In this document: positions 45,428-54,979 of the stretch, one piece after another
Layout of the letters: each line of letters starts with the position of its first letter
Position numbering within the stretch: the first letter of the stretch is position 1
Assembly: GCA_964454685.1 (NCBI GenBank)
Contig: CAYVTZ010000007.1
Span: 1-64,000, forward strand
DNA length: 64,000 bases
Reading direction: 5' to 3'
From: CAYVTZ01 sp964454685
GTDB lineage: Bacteria; Bacillota; Clostridia; Christensenellales; Christensenellaceae
The notes under the pieces: model-generated
The model's database searches: none
Seen by the model: the letters and a program-made list of their open reading frames with translations, nothing else
Told to the model about the DNA's origin: nothing
Position numbers and translations under genes: made by a program

Positions 45428-46444
45428 CTATGTGACCAGTCTTGAGACATCCATCACCACCAAAAACAGCGAAAGCCCGATGATGATTAAAAACCCGATT
45501 GCATTCAACGCCATTTCCAGTTTCAGCGGCGCAGGCTTCTTCCTTACGCCCTCCACCGCATATAATACGATTTTCCCGCCGTCCAGTGCAGGAATGGGCA
45601 GCAAATTGATGATAGCAAGGTTGATGCTCAAAAGTGCCATGATGTTGACCACATTTGCCCAGCCCGCGCGCGCCGCCTGCCCGACCACATCCACCACGCC
45701 TACGATGCCGGACAGATTTTCCACGCCCTGCCCCGCAAAGAACAAATTCCCCAGTGTTTGCAGCATCTCGCGCATCACCAGATAGTTCCATTTAAAGCTT
45801 AACGCCAACGCTTCAAAAAAGTTAAATGTCTTGGGTTGCAATCCCATGGTTATGCCGATCATCTTTTGTCCATCCGTTTCCATGTACGGGATGTTCAGCT
45901 GCAAGGACTCCTCGCCGCGCTGCACTGTGATGGGCATACTCTCACCCTTGGGTGCTTTGGTGGCATCCTGCATATCATAATAAAAATCAATGCGCGTGCC
46001 ATTCAAATCCTTGATGACATCGCCTTCCTGCAAGCCCGCTTGCGCCGCAGGAGAATCCGGCTGAATCGTTGCCACAAACGGCTCTACATCCCCCACCGCC
46101 GTCAGCAAAATCGTACTTAATATGATAGCGAGTATCACATTCATCGCCGGACCGGCAAACAGAGTCAGAATGCGTTTCCCTACCGAAGCGCTACGAAAGT
46201 CGCCCGGTTTCGCTTCTCCCTCCACATCATCGGGGAACTTCACAAACCCGCCGACAAAGATAGGGCGAATGGAAAACTCCGTCTCTCCACGCCGCCATTT
46301 GATCAACTTGGGTCCAAATCCGATGGCAAATTCATCCACGCGGATGCCACAGCGTTTGGCGACCATATAATGACCAAACTCATGCGCCACAATCAATCCG
46401 GTCAGTACCAGCAACGTAATAAGGATATTGATTACAATGTCCAA
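45428..46444 (-). CDS. rseP: Site-2 zinc metalloprotease RseP/RasP (TTG start)
   Basis: A 338-residue membrane protease that cuts anti-sigma factors and leftover signal peptides within the membrane. HEFGH near residue 20, a PDZ domain (about 110-190) and NLLPIPALDGGK give the zinc site. Start TTG at 46444 with GGAGG six bases upstream. Confidence 0.95.
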   Translation of the reverse strand: MDIVINILITLLVLTGLIVAHEFGHYMVAKRCGIRVDEFAIGFGPKLIKWRRGETEFSIRPIFVGGFVKFPDDVEGEAKPGDFRSASVGKRILTLFAGPAMNVILAIILSTILLTAVGDVEPFVATIQPDSPAAQAGLQEGDVIKDLNGTRIDFYYDMQDATKAPKGESMPITVQRGEESLQLNIPYMETDGQKMIGITMGLQPKTFNFFEALALSFKWNYLVMREMLQTLGNLFFAGQGVENLSGIVGVVDVVGQAARAGWANVVNIMALLSINLAIINLLPIPALDGGKIVLYAVEGVRKKPAPLKLEMALNAIGFLIIIGLSLFLVVMDVSRLVT

Positions 46445-46465
46445 ATTTCTCCTCCGTTCAGCGCT

Positions 46466-47596
46466 TTAAACCGTCTGCGCAAAGACGCGAACCGCACGAT
46501 CAAGCTCCATCACATCCGCAACACTGCGCGACACCTCGCCCGCAAAATGCGACATCGATGCTTCGATGATGCGCGGAATGTCTCCAAATGTTGCGCCGCC
46601 GCCTACATAGCGCTCCACTGCCACTTCATTTGCCACGTTAAACACCGCCGTTGTCGCAGTGCGTATCGCCTCGTATGCCAAAGCAAGGCAGGGAAAACGC
46701 TGCATATCAGGCTTTAAAAAATCCAGCTGCGCTATCTCGTAAAAGTCCAGCGGTTTCGCCTGATCATAGCGCTTCATTTCCGGAAATGCCAGCGCCTTTT
46801 GAATGGCAAGCCTCATGTCCACCGGTCCAAGCTGTGCCAGCACCGAGCAATCTTCAAACTCTACCATGGAATGAATCAAGCTCTGCGGCTGAATCAGCAC
46901 CATGATGTCCTCCGGCGCTATATGATACATATAGTGCGCCTCAATCACTTCCAAACCTTTGTTGGCAAGCGATGCCGAATCGATTGTAATCTTACGTCCC
47001 ATACTCCAGCGCGGATGCTTGAGCGCCTTTTCCAGTGGAGCCAACGCAATTTCTTCCTTGCTCCAGTGCAAAAACGGACCGCCGGATGCCGTAATCCAAA
47101 GCTTGCGCACTCCCGGCGCGTCAAAGCGATTGCCCAGGCATTGGAAAATCGCCGCGTGTTCGCTGTCCACAGGCAATACGGGCGTTTTGGTTTCACGAAT
47201 CAACGCCTGCGTCACTTGCGCGCCACATACCAAGGATTCTTTGTTTGCCAGCGCAACCGGAATATGGTTCATCAGGCATTGCTCAAACGCCGGCAGACCC
47301 GCAATGCCGGAAACCGCCAGCATCACCATGTCCGGCTCGCCCGCCAGGCAAGCCTCACGCAGAGCGTTTTCTCCCATGATGATCTTAACGCCGCCGCCTA
47401 ATTCCTGCTTCAAGCGCGTCACGTCACCCTCGCCCGTCAGCGCAACATATTGCGGTCTGTATTGCTTTGCGATGCGAATCAGCGCATCCACATCATGATG
47501 CGCACTCACGCACGCCAGCTCATAGTCCTGCCCCATCACGTCCAGCGTCTGCGTTCCAATCGAACCAGTAACGCCGAGAATTGTAATTTTCTTCAC
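46466..47596 (-). CDS. dxr: 1-deoxy-D-xylulose-5-phosphate reductoisomerase (GTG start)
   Basis: A 376-residue NADPH-dependent enzyme that makes MEP. GVTGSIGTQTLDV binds NADPH, SEHAAIFQCL and MGRKITIDSASLANKG line the active site. Start GTG at 47596 with AAGGAG upstream. The 144 bases to cdsA hold no clear signal. Confidence 0.97.
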   Translation of the reverse strand: MKKITILGVTGSIGTQTLDVMGQDYELACVSAHHDVDALIRIAKQYRPQYVALTGEGDVTRLKQELGGGVKIIMGENALREACLAGEPDMVMLAVSGIAGLPAFEQCLMNHIPVALANKESLVCGAQVTQALIRETKTPVLPVDSEHAAIFQCLGNRFDAPGVRKLWITASGGPFLHWSKEEIALAPLEKALKHPRWSMGRKITIDSASLANKGLEVIEAHYMYHIAPEDIMVLIQPQSLIHSMVEFEDCSVLAQLGPVDMRLAIQKALAFPEMKRYDQAKPLDFYEIAQLDFLKPDMQRFPCLALAYEAIRTATTAVFNVANEVAVERYVGGGATFGDIPRIIEASMSHFAGEVSRSVADVMELDRAVRVFAQTV

Positions 47597-47740
47597 TGAA
47601 TCTCCTTATATCATGCTTGCCCAAACGCAATCCGAAACCTTACGCGATTCGATTGGCCGGCTGTGTGTCAATCAATCCACAACACCATTTTTCCCTGCTT
47701 CGCAAAACAACTTTGCATTTTTGCCTTCTTGCGCAATGTG

Positions 47741-48655
47741 TTAAAAGGGAATCGCGTTCGCAAACACGCCCAAATACACCACCGGCAAGCAAAACAAGAT
47801 GCTGTCCATGCGATCGACAATGCCCCCGTGTCCGGGCAGCAACTTTCCAAAATCCTTAATTCCCAAATTACGCTTGAGCAGTGATGCGGAAAGGTCACCA
47901 AACTGCGAAACCACCGCCAACGCTGCGCCAAACAGCATAAAGATTACGCCCGCGTTCCAGTCAAACGCTACAAACGGCAGACCGCTGCGCACCATAACAA
48001 ACAATTCCAGCACCCACACCAGCAGCGCGCCTACCACGCCGCCCACAATGCCGCCTACGCTTCCAACCACTGTCTTTTTCGGGCTAATGTCCGGACACAA
48101 TTTTTTCTTGCCGAAAAATCTGCCAAAGAAGTATGCAAAAGTATCACAAAGCATAGCAGGCAGGAAAATCATCAGCATCGTCGCAAAGCTGACTGCATAC
48201 CCCACCGTGCTGGCATCATTGCCGATCGTCACCGTAGAAAGCACCAGCGCATACCACAGCGCAAAGAAAAGCTGCGGATAAATCATGGAAAACGTAGTAT
48301 ACGCCACATCTTCTGCCTGATGCCGTTTGCCCAGCACCGCGCTAAAGAACGCAACCACCGTCAGCACCACAAAAAGCAGGAAGGATAGCAGCAGCATCGC
48401 ATCCGCACTCTGCATCCCACGCAGCTCAAAGCTTTGCAACAGCAACGCAACAAACAACACCGCATTCCCGATGGCATAAAGGTATGACACCGCCGCGTTC
48501 ACCTGTTTGCCGCCTTGTCGAAACGCGCGCACGATTTCAAATTGCGAAATCAGCGCAAACGCAATGACCAGCACGGCAATCGCCCACCCCTGCAAAATCA
48601 CACCTAGCGCTATTACCGCCACAATGGGAATCGCCACTAGAATTCGTTTTAGCAT
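47741..48655 (-). CDS. cdsA: Phosphatidate cytidylyltransferase
   Basis: A 304-residue membrane enzyme making CDP-diacylglycerol. About eight membrane segments, ending in the family signature KDFGKLLPGHGGIVDRMDS. Lies between uppS and dxr as in many Firmicutes. Confidence 0.96.
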   Translation of the reverse strand: MLKRILVAIPIVAVIALGVILQGWAIAVLVIAFALISQFEIVRAFRQGGKQVNAAVSYLYAIGNAVLFVALLLQSFELRGMQSADAMLLLSFLLFVVLTVVAFFSAVLGKRHQAEDVAYTTFSMIYPQLFFALWYALVLSTVTIGNDASTVGYAVSFATMLMIFLPAMLCDTFAYFFGRFFGKKKLCPDISPKKTVVGSVGGIVGGVVGALLVWVLELFVMVRSGLPFVAFDWNAGVIFMLFGAALAVVSQFGDLSASLLKRNLGIKDFGKLLPGHGGIVDRMDSILFCLPVVYLGVFANAIPF

Positions 48656-48683
48656 CGTTTTCTCCTTTTATGGAGCATTACGT

Positions 48684-49427
48684 TTAAATCGCTCCATACC
48701 TTCTCTGGCGTGTTTGATACTCCAGCAACGCGGTTTCATACGCCGCCTCGCCAAAGTCCGGCCAAAATGTATCTGTAAAGTAAAGCTCTGCATACGCAAG
48801 CTGATACAGCAGATAATTGGAAAGCCGCTCCTCTCCGCTCGTGCGGATTAGCAAGTCAGGATCCGGCTGTCCGGCTGTATACAGCGCATCCGAAATGGTT
48901 GATTCGTCAATGTCCTCCACGCTGCGTGTGCCGTCCGCCACAGACTGCGCAATGCTTCGCACTCCACGCACGATCTCTGCGCGTCCGCCATAGTTCAGCG
49001 CAACATTTAACTTAAGCCCTGTGTTGTTTCGCGTAGTTTCCTTGGCGTTCTCCAAGACGCGTATCACCTCGGAAGGCAGCTTTGAAATGTCCCCAATCGT
49101 ATTGAATACGACATTTTTTTCGTGCATCTCACGCAACTCGCGTTCCAAAAACTCAATCAACAATCCCATGATTGCGCCCACTTCATCCTTTGGGCGCTTC
49201 CAGTTTTCCGTGGAAAACGCATAAAGCGTCAGGTGCTTGATGCCAATGTCCGAGCTCACGCGTATGATGGTCTTAACCTTTTCCATTCCCGCACGATGCC
49301 CTGCAACCCGCGGCAGCAAGCGCTTTTTTGCCCAGCGTCCGTTGCCGTCCATGATGATGGCAACATGTACGGGCAGATGCGTCAAGTCCAGCGTCAGTAG
49401 CTTGCTCGCTTTTTTTCTCAAACCCAT
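48684..49427 (-). CDS. uppS: Isoprenyl transferase (undecaprenyl diphosphate synthase)
   Basis: A 247-residue cis-prenyltransferase giving the lipid carrier for wall synthesis. HVAIIMDGNGRWAKKR holds the catalytic Asp, and RTSGEERLSNYLLYQ the second diphosphate site. AAGGAG precedes the ATG. First gene after the terminator at 49444-49480; its own promoter is not clear. Confidence 0.97.
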   Translation of the reverse strand: MGLRKKASKLLTLDLTHLPVHVAIIMDGNGRWAKKRLLPRVAGHRAGMEKVKTIIRVSSDIGIKHLTLYAFSTENWKRPKDEVGAIMGLLIEFLERELREMHEKNVVFNTIGDISKLPSEVIRVLENAKETTRNNTGLKLNVALNYGGRAEIVRGVRSIAQSVADGTRSVEDIDESTISDALYTAGQPDPDLLIRTSGEERLSNYLLYQLAYAELYFTDTFWPDFGEAAYETALLEYQTRQRRYGAI

Positions 49428-49443
49428 TACTCCTTATGTTTCT

Positions 49444-49480
49444 AAAAAAACCGTCTCAAGGTCAATACAACCCTGAGACG
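49444..49480 (-). terminator. Terminator between frr-linked small gene and uppS
   Basis: Stem CGTCTCAGG/CCTTGAGACG with one bulge, followed by TTTTTTT on the minus strand. It separates the frr transcript from the uppS-polC genes. Confidence 0.8.
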
Positions 49481-49486
49481 TGACAC

Positions 49487-49684
49487 TTATGACTGTTTTG
49501 GCTTCATGCAGAATCGACCTACGACCAGCACAATTTCGCCGTCCCGTTCGCTCACACGTATGACGCGGCTGGAATCTGCATCTTGATAGGGACGCGCCGC
49601 ATCATAGCGCACCACGCGGTATGCCGCACCGCACTGGCGCAAATGCTCCACAGCCTCCCGTTCCTCGCGCCCCAGCAAACTCAT
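49487..49684 (-). CDS. Small conserved-position protein of unknown function
   Basis: A 65-residue protein that I do not assign to a family. Its ATG overlaps the frr stop by four bases, so it is translationally coupled to frr. The sequence is rich in Arg and Val, with alternating hydrophobic/charged residues (VIRVSERDGEIVLVVGRF) that suggest a small beta-sheet fold; there is no signal peptide or membrane segment. A terminator follows directly. A role in translation or in expression of the neighbouring genes is only a guess from position. Confidence 0.75.
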   Translation of the reverse strand: MSLLGREEREAVEHLRQCGAAYRVVRYDAARPYQDADSSRVIRVSERDGEIVLVVGRFCMKPKQS

Positions 49685-50244
49685 ATTTCGAGTATTTCCT
49701 TTTCTTTTGCAGCAAGAATATCAGCAACCGTGGCAATTTTCTTGTCCGTCAGCTCCTGAATCTCCTTTTCCAGATCCGCAAAATCATCCTCTGTGATTAC
49801 GCTTGCCTTCTTGTCCTTTTTGAAAATTTCGTTTGCGTCTCTGCGAATGGTGCGGATGGCAACTTTAATTTCCTCCGCTTTTTTCTTTGCTGTCTTCACC
49901 AGCTCCTGACGTTTTTCGCCCGTAGTTTCAGGAAAAACCAAACGAATGATCTTTCCGTCATTGGTGGGATTGATCCCAAGGTCGGATTTTTGAATCGCCT
50001 TTTCCACTTCATGCAGCATCGAAGCGTCCCACAACGAAATCGCCAAAATGCGCGGCTCAGGCACCGATACGTTGCCCACCTGTGCAATGGGCGTTGCCGT
50101 ACCATAATAGTCTACCATGATACCGTCCAAAAGTTGCGCATTCGCGCGTCCGGCGCGCAGGCTTGCCAGTTCCTTTTTCAGCACACCCAGCGCTTTATCC
50201 ATTTTTTCCTCCGCATGTTTGAGGGCTTCATGTTCTACTAACAT
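49681..50244 (-). CDS. frr: Ribosome recycling factor
   Basis: A 187-residue factor that splits post-termination ribosomes with EF-G. The SLRAGRANAQLLDGI and EPRILAISLWD regions are standard. It is behind its own promoter and not joined to pyrH, from which it is 135 bases away. Confidence 0.97.
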   Translation of the reverse strand: MLVEHEALKHAEEKMDKALGVLKKELASLRAGRANAQLLDGIMVDYYGTATPIAQVGNVSVPEPRILAISLWDASMLHEVEKAIQKSDLGINPTNDGKIIRLVFPETTGEKRQELVKTAKKKAEEIKVAIRTIRRDANEIFKKDKKASVITEDDFADLEKEIQELTDKKIATVADILAAKEKEILEI

Positions 50245-50300
50245 ATTTCATCCATTCCTTTCATCAATCATGATTGCTTCAAATGGTATTGCTACATCAT

Positions 50301-50329
50301 ATTGTACCGCAAACCACAGAATATTTCAA
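50301..50329 (-). promoter_or_regulatory. Promoter for frr
   Basis: TTGAAA (50324-50329), 17 bases, TACAAT (50301-50306) on the minus strand, 56 bases before frr. Confidence 0.75.
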
Positions 50330-50379
50330 TCCTAAGATTTCTGTCTGCCGGATACACCACCGTCTGTTCCATCAGCCAA

Positions 50380-51087
50380 TCAGCCGATCATCGTGCCGAT
50401 CTTCTCGCCATTGACCACACGACGAATGCTATCCGGCTCGTTCACGCCAAAGACAATGATAGGAATGGAGTTGTCCATGCACAGCGTGATTGCTGTGTTG
50501 TCCATCACGCTCAGCCCTTTGTTCATCACATCCATATAGCTGATCTGATCATACCGTTGCGCATTGGGGTTTGTTTTCGGATCGCTGTCATAGACCGCGT
50601 CTACATTTTTCGCCAGCATGATGAGATCAACCTCCATCTCTGCCGCGCGCAGTGCCGCCGCCGTATCCGTCGAAAAATACGGGTTGCCCGTACCGCACGC
50701 AAAAATCACGACGCGCCCTTTTTCCAGGTGTTTAACCGCTTTTCTGCGGATGTATGGCTCTGCAATCTCGCGCATTTCAATGGCTGTCTGCACGCGGGTC
50801 TGCAACCCCTTTTCTTCCAGTGCGTCCTGCAACGCCAGCGCATTGATCACCGTTGCCAGCATGCCCATATAGTCCGCCGTTGCGCGATCCATGTGCGCCC
50901 CCACGCGCGCCCCGCGCCAAATGTTGCCGCCGCCTACGATGATTCCAACCTCCACACCCTGTTGCGCCACCGCAATGATCTGATCCGCAACATTGCCTAC
51001 GATGTCAAAGTCCAACGGGCGGTGCTGCTCACTGCACAATGCCTCACCGCTCACCTTCATAATCACTCTTTTATACTTTGCTTCCAT
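50380..51087 (-). CDS. pyrH: UMP kinase
   Basis: A 235-residue bacterial UMP kinase of the amino-acid-kinase fold. It starts with YKRVIMKVSGEAL, then GGGNIWRG and DSDPKTNPNAQ. GGAGGAG lies before the ATG. It follows the tsf terminator, so a separate promoter in the 175-base gap is likely (a weak CTGACA-17-TAAAAA is near 51136-51165). Confidence 0.97.
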   Translation of the reverse strand: MEAKYKRVIMKVSGEALCSEQHRPLDFDIVGNVADQIIAVAQQGVEVGIIVGGGNIWRGARVGAHMDRATADYMGMLATVINALALQDALEEKGLQTRVQTAIEMREIAEPYIRRKAVKHLEKGRVVIFACGTGNPYFSTDTAAALRAAEMEVDLIMLAKNVDAVYDSDPKTNPNAQRYDQISYMDVMNKGLSVMDNTAITLCMDNSIPIIVFGVNEPDSIRRVVNGEKIGTMIG

Positions 51088-51223
51088 GCTCTCCTCCTGT
51101 ATTCCACTTGTTTTGATTCGGCAATCCGGCGCCAGCGTTTCGATAAAAATTTTTACGCGCTCAAAACCCAGTTGTCAGCCATTTTCCGTTCTTTGGACGC
51201 ACATCAGCCGCGAAAATGTATAA

Positions 51224-51254
51224 AAAAAGAGAACAGGAACGCTGTTCTCTTTTT
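51224..51254 (-). terminator. Terminator after rpsB-tsf
   Basis: A perfect 13-base stem AAAAAGAGAACAG/CTGTTCTCTTTTT with a five-base loop, ending in a T run on the minus strand, eight bases past the tsf stop. Confidence 0.95.
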
Positions 51255-51262
51255 GTGTTCCA

Positions 51263-52177
51263 TTAGATGCCGGTCTGCGCCGCAACCTCCGCCGCAAAGT
51301 CATCCTCTCTCTTCTGAAGGCCTTCGCCCATTTCGTATCGAACAAAGCCAACGATTGCCGCGTCGCCGCCTACCGAAGCGCTGCTGTCAGCCAAAAGCTG
51401 TGCCACGCTGCGATCGGGATCCTTTACAAAGGGCTGATCCAGCAGACAGATTTCTTTTTTGAACTTCTTGATTCTGCCTTCCACCATCTTTGCAACCACG
51501 TTCTCCGGCTTGCCCTCGTTGAGCGCTTGCGCCGTCAGAATTTCTCTTTCCTTATCCAGCACGCTGGGGTCCACTTCCGCCTCGGAAACATACATCGGAT
51601 TGGTTGCCGCAATGTGCATTGCGATGTCTCTTGCAAGCGTCTTTGCTTCCGTGCTTTCCGGCTTGCCGCAAGTGATCTCCAGCATTACGCCGATTTTGCC
51701 GCCCATGTGAATGTAGCATTCCACCAGACCGCTGCCCGTCACGTTGTATTTCGCAAAGCGGCGCACGTTAATGTTTTCACCAATCGTCGCAACTTTGTCT
51801 ATCACCGCTTCTTTGAGGGTAGAGCCTTCAAAAGGCATCTCGACAAACGTATCCTCTGTCACATCCTCAGCCGCATTCAATGCCTGCGCAACTTTGCTCG
51901 TAAAGTCCACAAAGTCGGGCGTCTTGGCAACAAAGTCTGTCTCGCAGTTGATCTCGACGAGTGCAGCACTTTTGCCGCCATCCGCAACATAAGCCTGGAC
52001 CAGACCTTCCGCCGCAATTCTGCCGGACTTTTTCACTGCCGCTGCCAGTCCCTTTTCTCTCAAAATCTCACTTGCTTTTTCGAGGTCGCCATTGGCTTCC
52101 GTCAAAGCTTTTTTGCAATCCATCATGCCTGCGCCGGATCTCTCGCGCAGTATTTTTACATCACTTGCTGAAATCAT
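51263..52177 (-). CDS. tsf: Elongation factor Ts
   Basis: A 304-residue nucleotide exchange factor for EF-Tu. LRERSGAGMMDCKKAL and the TDFVAKTPDF segment are diagnostic. It is 25 bases after rpsB and closes that operon. Confidence 0.97.
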   Translation of the reverse strand: MISASDVKILRERSGAGMMDCKKALTEANGDLEKASEILREKGLAAAVKKSGRIAAEGLVQAYVADGGKSAALVEINCETDFVAKTPDFVDFTSKVAQALNAAEDVTEDTFVEMPFEGSTLKEAVIDKVATIGENINVRRFAKYNVTGSGLVECYIHMGGKIGVMLEITCGKPESTEAKTLARDIAMHIAATNPMYVSEAEVDPSVLDKEREILTAQALNEGKPENVVAKMVEGRIKKFKKEICLLDQPFVKDPDRSVAQLLADSSASVGGDAAIVGFVRYEMGEGLQKREDDFAAEVAAQTGI

Positions 52178-52202
52178 CGTTTCATCCTCCTAACGGTATC
52201 TC

Positions 52203-53015
52203 TTACTCTTGCGTTGCAGTCTCGCTTGCAACGATTTCCTCTGCGATTTCATCCGCGATTTCTTCCGCAGCTGCAGCTTCCTGCTCTTCCACCGTCACAG
52301 CTTCCGTCACAACTTCTTCTTCTTCCATCTGCTCGCCTTGCTTACCTTCCAGCACCGCATCCGCCATCTTCGCCGCAATCAGTTTGACCGCGCGGATTGC
52401 ATCGTCATTGCCCGGAATGGGGTAATCGATCTCGTCAGGATCGCAGTTGGTATCTACGATTCCGATCACCGGAATGCCCAGCGTGTGCGCTTCCGCAACC
52501 GCTATGTGCTCTTTTCTCGGGTCCACCACAAAGATCGCGCCCGGCAGATCTTTCATGTTGCGGATGCCGCCGATGTTCTTCTCCAGCTTTTCCTTTTCCA
52601 GCATCAGCTTGATTACTTCCTTTTTCGGAAGCAGCTGAATCTCGCCGCTCGTTTCCATTTCTTCAATGCGGTTCAGACGCGCAACGCGGGTACGAATGGT
52701 CTTGAAGTTGGTCAGCATGCCGCCCAGCCATCTGTTAGACACATAATACATGCCGCAGCGCTTTGCTTCGGATTCAATAGAATCCTGCGCCTGCTTTTTG
52801 GTTCCCACAAAAAGAACCGTTTTGTTGTCCATCACAACATCACGCAGGAAATAGTAAGCCTTTTCCACTTCCTTCACGGTTTTCTGCAAGTCGATGATAT
52901 AAATCCCGTTGCGTTCCGTAAAGATGAAGCGTTTCATCTTCGGGTTCCATCTGCGTGTTTGGTGTCCGAAATGAACACCTGCTTCCAAAAGTTGTTTCAT
53001 AGAAATAACTGACAT
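52203..53015 (-). CDS. rpsB: 30S ribosomal protein S2
   Basis: A 270-residue S2 protein: MKQLLEAGVHFGHQTRRWNP at the N-terminus, then NRWLGGMLTNF and VDTNCDPDEIDYPIPGNDDA. The C-terminus is an extended acidic tail (about 235-270). It is preceded by a leader of about 110 bases that can fold. Confidence 0.98.
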   Translation of the reverse strand: MSVISMKQLLEAGVHFGHQTRRWNPKMKRFIFTERNGIYIIDLQKTVKEVEKAYYFLRDVVMDNKTVLFVGTKKQAQDSIESEAKRCGMYYVSNRWLGGMLTNFKTIRTRVARLNRIEEMETSGEIQLLPKKEVIKLMLEKEKLEKNIGGIRNMKDLPGAIFVVDPRKEHIAVAEAHTLGIPVIGIVDTNCDPDEIDYPIPGNDDAIRAVKLIAAKMADAVLEGKQGEQMEEEEVVTEAVTVEEQEAAAAEEIADEIAEEIVASETATQE

Positions 53016-53161
53016 AAAAAAACCTCCTCGTTGTATGCCTCCTCACGCTTCCACTCCCTGCGCAACCGCATCCCTTGTAATTTGAGAAGCGGCACGAACG
53101 CAGAAATCCACGCAAGTGCGTTATCGCATAATATGTTAGCACAAAACGTGCGCAAATGCAA
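53016..53161 (-). promoter_or_regulatory. Promoter and leader of rpsB-tsf
   Basis: TTGCAT (53156-53161), 17 bases, TAACAT (53133-53138) on the minus strand. The leader from about 53125 to 53016 can pair CTGCG..GCCGC with GCGGT..CGCAG, and ends in GAGGAGG before the ATG. An autoregulatory role by S2 is possible but not shown. Confidence 0.55.
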
Positions 53162-53183
53162 GCAATTCTCGCATAACCGCGCA

Positions 53184-54302
53184 CTATTTTTTCTTTTTGA
53201 AATACTGATAGTACGTGCATTTCAAATTACCGTTGTATAGCTTCCTGCGTTTGTCCGCCCTGGCGCCATACTTTTCCTCAAATCGTTCGTCCATCGCAAT
53301 GATAAATGCCAACGTGTCCTCCAAGGGTAAAAACGCTCTGCCCATCGCTTGATAAAGCTGCGCCACCTCTTTGGCGTCACCCAAACGTTTGGCATAGGGT
53401 GGATTGGTGATGATGACGGCCGCGCGTTCCGGCTGCTCGAACGCCCGCACGTCCTTGCGCTCAAAACGGATATAATCCTGCACATCCATGTTGCGGGCAT
53501 GCTCCTTTGCCAGTTCCAGCGTGGGCGTGTCTATGTCGCTTGCAAAGATAGGCATATCCGGCTTGCGTAGCAGATCCCGCGCCATCTCGCGCATCTGTAT
53601 GAAGGCCGAACGAAACACATTGCTGTAACTCTGCGCGTCAAACCCTCGTTTGATGCCCGGCGCCATGTTCGCCGCGCGCATCGCCGCCTCAATCGCAATG
53701 GTACCGCTGCCGCACAGCGGATCGTAAAAGCTGCGGTGTGTCCAGCGTGAAAGGTCGATCAATGCCGCCGCTAACGTCTCCTTCAGCGGTGCCTGCGCAT
53801 TCTTCAGCCGGTATCCCCGCCGATTAAGCCCCATGCCACTGGTGTTGAGCCCAACCGTGATCTGATTCTGATAGTTGTTGATAAACACATGAAACAGATT
53901 CCCGTTTTCGGGAAAACGCTCCCGCCCGTACACCCGCTGCATCGCGCGCACAATCGCCTTTTTCGAGACCGATTGAATATCCGAAACACTCATCAGTTCG
54001 CTGCGCACGGCGTTGCCATCCACCGGAAACCGCGCATCCGAGGGCAGGAAATCCGCAAAGGGAATGCTCTCCACCCCTTCATAAAGTTCTTGAAATGTAC
54101 GTGCTTCAAATTCTTTCAGCACAAGATAAACTCGATCGGCACACCGCAAAAAAACGTTTGCCTTGGCGATCCCCAGCTCATCCGCATCAAAATAGACCCG
54201 CGCGTCCTGCGCTGCAACGTTTTCCAGTTCCAGTCGCTTGAGTTCTCCCGCCAGCACGGATTCGATTCCAAATCCACACGACGCATAACAACGATATTTC
54301 AC
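53184..54302 (-). CDS. THUMP-domain RNA methyltransferase (RlmL/YpsC-like, GTG start)
   Basis: A 372-residue class I methyltransferase acting on RNA, most likely 23S rRNA guanine-N2. An N-terminal ferredoxin-like/THUMP region (about 1-160) precedes the Rossmann fold with DPLCGSGTIAIEAA and the catalytic NPPY in IITNPPYAKRLGD. It is the single-enzyme form without the RlmK part of Escherichia coli RlmL. Start GTG at 54302 overlaps the HD gene stop by four bases. Last gene of the group starting at 59439. Confidence 0.92.
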   Translation of the reverse strand: MKYRCYASCGFGIESVLAGELKRLELENVAAQDARVYFDADELGIAKANVFLRCADRVYLVLKEFEARTFQELYEGVESIPFADFLPSDARFPVDGNAVRSELMSVSDIQSVSKKAIVRAMQRVYGRERFPENGNLFHVFINNYQNQITVGLNTSGMGLNRRGYRLKNAQAPLKETLAAALIDLSRWTHRSFYDPLCGSGTIAIEAAMRAANMAPGIKRGFDAQSYSNVFRSAFIQMREMARDLLRKPDMPIFASDIDTPTLELAKEHARNMDVQDYIRFERKDVRAFEQPERAAVIITNPPYAKRLGDAKEVAQLYQAMGRAFLPLEDTLAFIIAMDERFEEKYGARADKRRKLYNGNLKCTYYQYFKKKK

Positions 54303-54979
54303 TGCACGCCTCCCGGCTTGTTCATCACCAGCCCGTTGATCACCAATTTAAACGTGCATTTCAAAAATGCCGCACTGCGCTCGCACATCTTCATGCGCTC
54401 TAGATAAATCTGCAAAAACTCCATAGGCGTGGCATGCTCCTTCATTTTCAGCTCAAATGTAATCTGATTCTTCTCCTTGGAAACGCGCACATCCGTTTCA
54501 TAAATAGACATATTCACGCGATCATGGATGTCATTCGGGTCAAACTGCCTCTTGTTGACTCGCTTTTTATAGGCATCCACTTTATCTGCAATGATCAGCG
54601 CAGCGGAAATGTCGCTGATCGGGTTTCCCGTTTCCTCGTCATGTGATCCCACTGCGGAGCAGATGTCACAAACATCGCTGATATCCACACCAATCTTTTG
54701 CAGCTCTTCAAACAGCATCACCGCACCCGTCAACGGATGCAGTTTCCGGTTGATCATGTTCCCGACGTCATGCGTCCATCCGGCAATCTTCGCCAGTTCA
54801 ATGCGACTCTCCGGATACCCCAGCTTGGAAAGAATTTCCCCTGCAATTCGGCTGACATAGCCTACGTGGCGTGGCCCGTGATCCGTGTATCCCAGTGTCT
54901 CCAAACACGCGTTCGACTTGTTCACCAACATACTGATTTTCGGATCGCGCCGAATGATTTCGTAATTAATCTCTCCCAT
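54299..54979 (-). CDS. HD-domain phosphohydrolase
   Basis: A 226-residue metal-dependent HD hydrolase. Ligands appear as His in HGPRHVGYVSR, HD in AGWTHDVGN, His in GSHDEETG and Asp in IIADKVDAY. The C-terminal part (about 155-226) is a beta/alpha extension. The substrate, perhaps a nucleotide or signalling molecule, is unknown. It overlaps the TPR gene by 14 bases. Confidence 0.88.
   Translation of the reverse strand: MGEINYEIIRRDPKISMLVNKSNACLETLGYTDHGPRHVGYVSRIAGEILSKLGYPESRIELAKIAGWTHDVGNMINRKLHPLTGAVMLFEELQKIGVDISDVCDICSAVGSHDEETGNPISDISAALIIADKVDAYKKRVNKRQFDPNDIHDRVNMSIYETDVRVSKEKNQITFELKMKEHATPMEFLQIYLERMKMCERSAAFLKCTFKLVINGLVMNKPGGVQ

Noticed and set aside
44325..45791. Extended ispG start at 45791
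   Set aside because: The extra 135 codons cover the rseP 3' end in another frame; GGGGGA supports the start at 45386.
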